Origin: Evansella caseinilytica | Lineage (GTDB): Bacteria; Bacillota; Bacilli; Bacillales; Salisediminibacteriaceae | Length of the DNA stretch: 64,000 bases | NCBI RefSeq assembly: GCF_900107275.1 | Contig: NZ_FNPI01000019.1 | Coordinates: 34,326-98,325 of the forward strand | Direction: 5' to 3' | Shown: piece after piece, positions 61,657 through 64,000 of the stretch | Layout: every line of letters begins with the position of its first letter | How positions within the stretch are numbered: position 1 is the stretch's first letter | Translations under genes and position numbers: made by a program | The notes under the pieces: generated by a model | Databases searched by the model: none | What the model saw: the letters and a program-made list of their open reading frames with translations, nothing else | Told to the model about the DNA's origin: nothing

Positions 61657-62075
61657 CCAATTCTCTTCATGTTAAAAAACATAAACATTCAGATAGCCGT
61701 CGGTGTTCCCAAAGACAAAATGATTAATACCGATTCTTTAAACAAACACAAATAGATTCATAAACTCATTGCTTTTTAGTATTATACCGAATCTCCCCGG
61801 ATTGTGGAAATGAAAAGAGGGTGTCTCACAGGCGATTGCCTTGTTGACCCCCTCCGATTGCGGGAAATATTCCATTATCTAGCCAGTATTCGGGCAGATT
61901 ATTGCTGTCCGAGGGATCGCCATTGCCAACGCCGGAGCTGCGGTTTGGTGAACTCCCCCCACTTAACAACCTTGCGTGTCGTTTGCAGCGGGGGCTTCTT
62001 GAGAAGCAGCTACTTTTACCAGCTATCTATATTATCATTAAATTAAAAAAATAGAATTTATTTCAGAAAAAAATG
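61657..62075. other. 419-bp spacer between VTT and chemoreceptor genes
   Basis: It holds A/T-rich promoter-type sequence for the minus-strand VTT gene (61660-61800) and the relic mobile-element end at 61889-61996. An open plus-strand frame from 61804 covers the relic and does not look like a protein gene. Confidence 0.45.
61889..61996 (+). mobile_element. Second relic right end of an IS200/IS605-type element
   Basis: ATTCGGGCAGATTATTGCTG, TCCGAGGGATCGCCATTGCC, GGAGCTGCGGTTTGGTGAAC then CTCCCCCC...GCGGGGGCTTCTTG. Hairpins CGGGCAG/CTGTCCG and CCCCC/GGGGG are visible. I recall this sequence type at the 3' end of another tnpB-bearing IS605 subgroup. No transposase or tnpB is adjacent. Less certain than the element at 19484. 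Confidence 0.4.
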
Positions 62076-63761
62076 TTATATTTTGAACTTTCTCACTTCC
62101 GTTTTCAATTCCTCGGCGAGTTCATTCAGTTGCTCTGTTGCCGCAGAAATTTCAGAAATGGATGTTAATTGTCCTTCTGCTCCATATTTTACCTGTTGGA
62201 AACGATCGGCTGTTTCATTTGCCACAGAGGCCATATCCTCCACAGATGCGCTGACCTGCTGCGAGCTTGCGGACATTTCTTGAGAGACGGCGGAAACTTC
62301 CTGCATCTGATCAGAGACAGTATGAATGGCTTTATTAATCCGTTCAAACGCCGCACCGACTTCGTTGACGATGGTAATTCCGTTATGTACCTCATTGGTG
62401 CTCTGGTTCATTTGACCGACGACTTGTGTCGTTCCCTTCTGTATTTCCGTGACTACCTCGCCGATTTCTTCCGCCGATTTACGGGATTCTTCAGCAAGCT
62501 TTCGCACTTCATCGGCGACAACGGCAAACCCCTTTCCTTGCTCTCCTGCCCGCGCTGCTTCAATGGCGGCATTTAATGCCAGCAAGTTTGTCTGTTCAGA
62601 AATTTCTGTTATTAATTGGACAATAGAGCCGATCGCCTTTGATTTATCCCCTAATTGATTCAGCGATTCCGACGTCTCTTCCGACACCTTGTAAATGGAC
62701 TTCATTTGTTCAATCGCCCGGCGCAACTCGTGATTGCCTGATGTCACCTCTTCGGACGCTTCATGAACCGATTCAGATACCACCATGGAAGATTCGGCAA
62801 TCCGTTGAATTCCTTGCGTCATTTCTTCCATCGCCTTAGCGCTTTCATGCGAGCTTTCCACCGTGTTAGCGGCGCTGGAAGCGACCTCCTCCGTCGTGTT
62901 CGCGATCGCTTCCGTCGCTCCCGCCGTTTGAACGGCATTATCTGCAAGATGGCGCGAGGCAACGGAAACTTTCTCACTCGTTTCCACAGTTCGCTGCAGC
63001 AGCAGCCGTAAATGAGAGGTCATTTGATTGACCGCCTTCGTTAATTGCCCAATCTCGTCCTTGGACTTCGTCTTGATTTCCTCTCCGGTAAGATCCCCTT
63101 CCGCTATTTTTTCCAGCCGTTTGACAACCGTCAGAATCGGCTTCACAATCCGGCCGGCAACGAAGATCGAAACAAAAACCGCGATCCCTGCCGCGGCAAC
63201 TGCCACGATAATATTCAGTTGCTGAGAAAGATTGCCTTGTTCGATTAAATCCTTTCCTTTGGCAGTCATTTTCTCCCGCTCGTCGATGGCGATTTGGCGA
63301 AAGCCGTTCTGAACTTCTTCGGCAATCGGGTCCAATTGATAACGAATGGTTAAAAAGGTCGTATCTCTGCCGTGATCCTCATACATTTGAAAAATTTTAT
63401 CAATGGTTAATTCATTCCAATAATTGCTTCTTTCTACTAAGTATTCTATTCCTTGATCACTGTCAGAGTATGAAAGCATCAAGTCGCCCAGTTCTTCGCT
63501 TTCCTGTGCCATTTGAATAAATTTCTCCCGATAGACCTCCTCCCCGCTTAAAATGTAGGCGCGTAAACTCGCCATTCGGTCTGCCATATTATAAGCCATC
63601 TCATCGCTGTTGGAAACACGTGCTGTATCCTCCGTCACGATGGCCTCGACGTTGCGGTTAACGACCGTCAAGTTATATAAAGAATAAGCTGACATGGCGA
63701 TGATAATAACAACAATCATGCTGAAACTAACTAAGATTTTAACTCGCAAGCTCCTCCACAT
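62076..63761 (-). CDS. Methyl-accepting chemotaxis protein
   Basis: A 561-aa transmembrane chemoreceptor. TM1 is at residues ~7-30; the extracellular four-helix-bundle-like sensor runs ~31-180 ([40 protein letters not shown]); TM2 ~183-205; HAMP ~206-258 ([20 protein letters not shown]). The cytoplasmic signalling domain contains the hairpin tip [20 protein letters not shown] and [20 protein letters not shown], which binds CheA/CheW. The ligand is unknown. It is a lone receptor gene; a CheW-like gene is at 50.4 kb. Confidence 0.95.
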   Translation of the reverse strand: MWRSLRVKILVSFSMIVVIIIAMSAYSLYNLTVVNRNVEAIVTEDTARVSNSDEMAYNMADRMASLRAYILSGEEVYREKFIQMAQESEELGDLMLSYSDSDQGIEYLVERSNYWNELTIDKIFQMYEDHGRDTTFLTIRYQLDPIAEEVQNGFRQIAIDEREKMTAKGKDLIEQGNLSQQLNIIVAVAAAGIAVFVSIFVAGRIVKPILTVVKRLEKIAEGDLTGEEIKTKSKDEIGQLTKAVNQMTSHLRLLLQRTVETSEKVSVASRHLADNAVQTAGATEAIANTTEEVASSAANTVESSHESAKAMEEMTQGIQRIAESSMVVSESVHEASEEVTSGNHELRRAIEQMKSIYKVSEETSESLNQLGDKSKAIGSIVQLITEISEQTNLLALNAAIEAARAGEQGKGFAVVADEVRKLAEESRKSAEEIGEVVTEIQKGTTQVVGQMNQSTNEVHNGITIVNEVGAAFERINKAIHTVSDQMQEVSAVSQEMSASSQQVSASVEDMASVANETADRFQQVKYGAEGQLTSISEISAATEQLNELAEELKTEVRKFKI

Positions 63762-63882
63762 TCCCAGACTTTTTCACTCCTTTAAATATATAAAATAGTA
63801 AAAATAATAAAAATACTATACCATAATCCGAAAGTCTTAGGACAAAATATGTATGAAAATTTAACATTATTCATAAAAAAGA

Positions 63883-63945
63883 GACAAGAGTCCTATCTCT
63901 TGTCCCAGGCTGTTGAGAAAGTCATCTCAACAGCCTGTTTTTTTT
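63883..63945 (+). terminator. Two consecutive hairpins, the second a strong plus-strand terminator
   Basis: GACAAGAG/CTCTTGTC (63883-63904), then CAGGCTGTTGAGA/TCTCAACAGCCTG (63906-63937) followed by TTTTTTTT. On the plus strand there is no gene just upstream: the chemoreceptor runs the other way. It may stop antisense transcription or be a mobile-element end. Confidence 0.7.
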
Positions 63946-64000
63946 ATGTTCGTTAGTCCGATTATTCAGATAGTTATAGTATAATAAAAATAGCAGTTCG

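Noticed and set aside
61804..62046. 80-codon plus-strand frame near the chemoreceptor
   Set aside because: It coincides with the structured IS605-like relic and has no protein resemblance.
1..64000. tRNA genes, rRNA operons, prophage, toxin-antitoxin or defence islands
   Set aside because: None could be identified by reading; no integrase, phage structural, restriction or Cas gene is among the supported genes.

Overview
The window looks like chromosome from a low- to mid-GC, endospore-forming member of the Bacillaceae. The evidence is spore coat genes (cotJABC, cotD), a B-type RNase P RNA, GpsB, and a block that follows the Bacillus subtilis order ypwA / ypsC / rnpB / gpsB(ypsB) / ypsA / cotD / mrfB(yprB) / mrfA(yprA). 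Many starts are TTG or GTG behind strong Shine-Dalgarno sequences. The species cannot be named from sequence reading alone. No tRNA, rRNA operon, CRISPR array, prophage or intact transposase gene was seen.

Layout. 1-15.6 kb is mainly minus-strand housekeeping and sporulation genes: M32 carboxypeptidase, HesB-like protein, moaA, RNA methyltransferase, alpha/beta hydrolase, cotJ operon, rnpB, RNase H-like protein, gpsB, ypsA, cotD and the MrfAB DNA-repair pair. 15.8-23.4 kb holds an MFS-RdgB operon divergent from an SgrR-type regulator, an ABC exporter broken by one nonsense codon, and a DeoR-HAD operon. 23.6-33.4 kb holds TagO-like, orphan zinc (Zur-box) and iron (Fur-box) binding lipoproteins, an NlpC/P60-LysM hydrolase, a PAS-GGDEF protein and small membrane proteins. 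33.9-39.5 kb holds two MFS permeases, a lipase-like hydrolase and a second NlpC/P60 hydrolase. 39.7-54.5 kb contains an anaerobic / nitrosative-stress set: a fused-subunit 2-oxoacid:ferredoxin oxidoreductase, Hcp and Ric. Between them lie a thioesterase, DUF3891, an orphan GH36 alpha-galactosidase, YhfH, a CheW-like protein and a methyltransferase. 54.6-64 kb holds a YhjD-like protein, an amidohydrolase with a 1041-aa GNAT fusion, YwpF-like, a hypothetical, a VTT membrane protein and a chemoreceptor.

Two themes stand out. First, the oxidoreductase, hcp and ric promoters each carry an FNR-type TGTGA-N6-TCACT-like box whose centre is exactly 29.5 bp before the -10 hexamer, which points to one co-activated regulon. 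Second, the window is rich in non-coding repeats: two 364-bp inverted copies of a structured element whose internal hairpins show a compensatory base change, at least four mosaic copies of a GGGGCTGTGTC...GACACCCCC element, three AGAGGATGTTCAAAAAG half-elements, a solo terminal hairpin, and several long palindromes. Nearly all sit just past gene 3' ends, some abutting or supplying the stop codon, and they probably act as terminators. Two relic right ends of IS200/IS605-type elements lack their transposase/TnpB genes.
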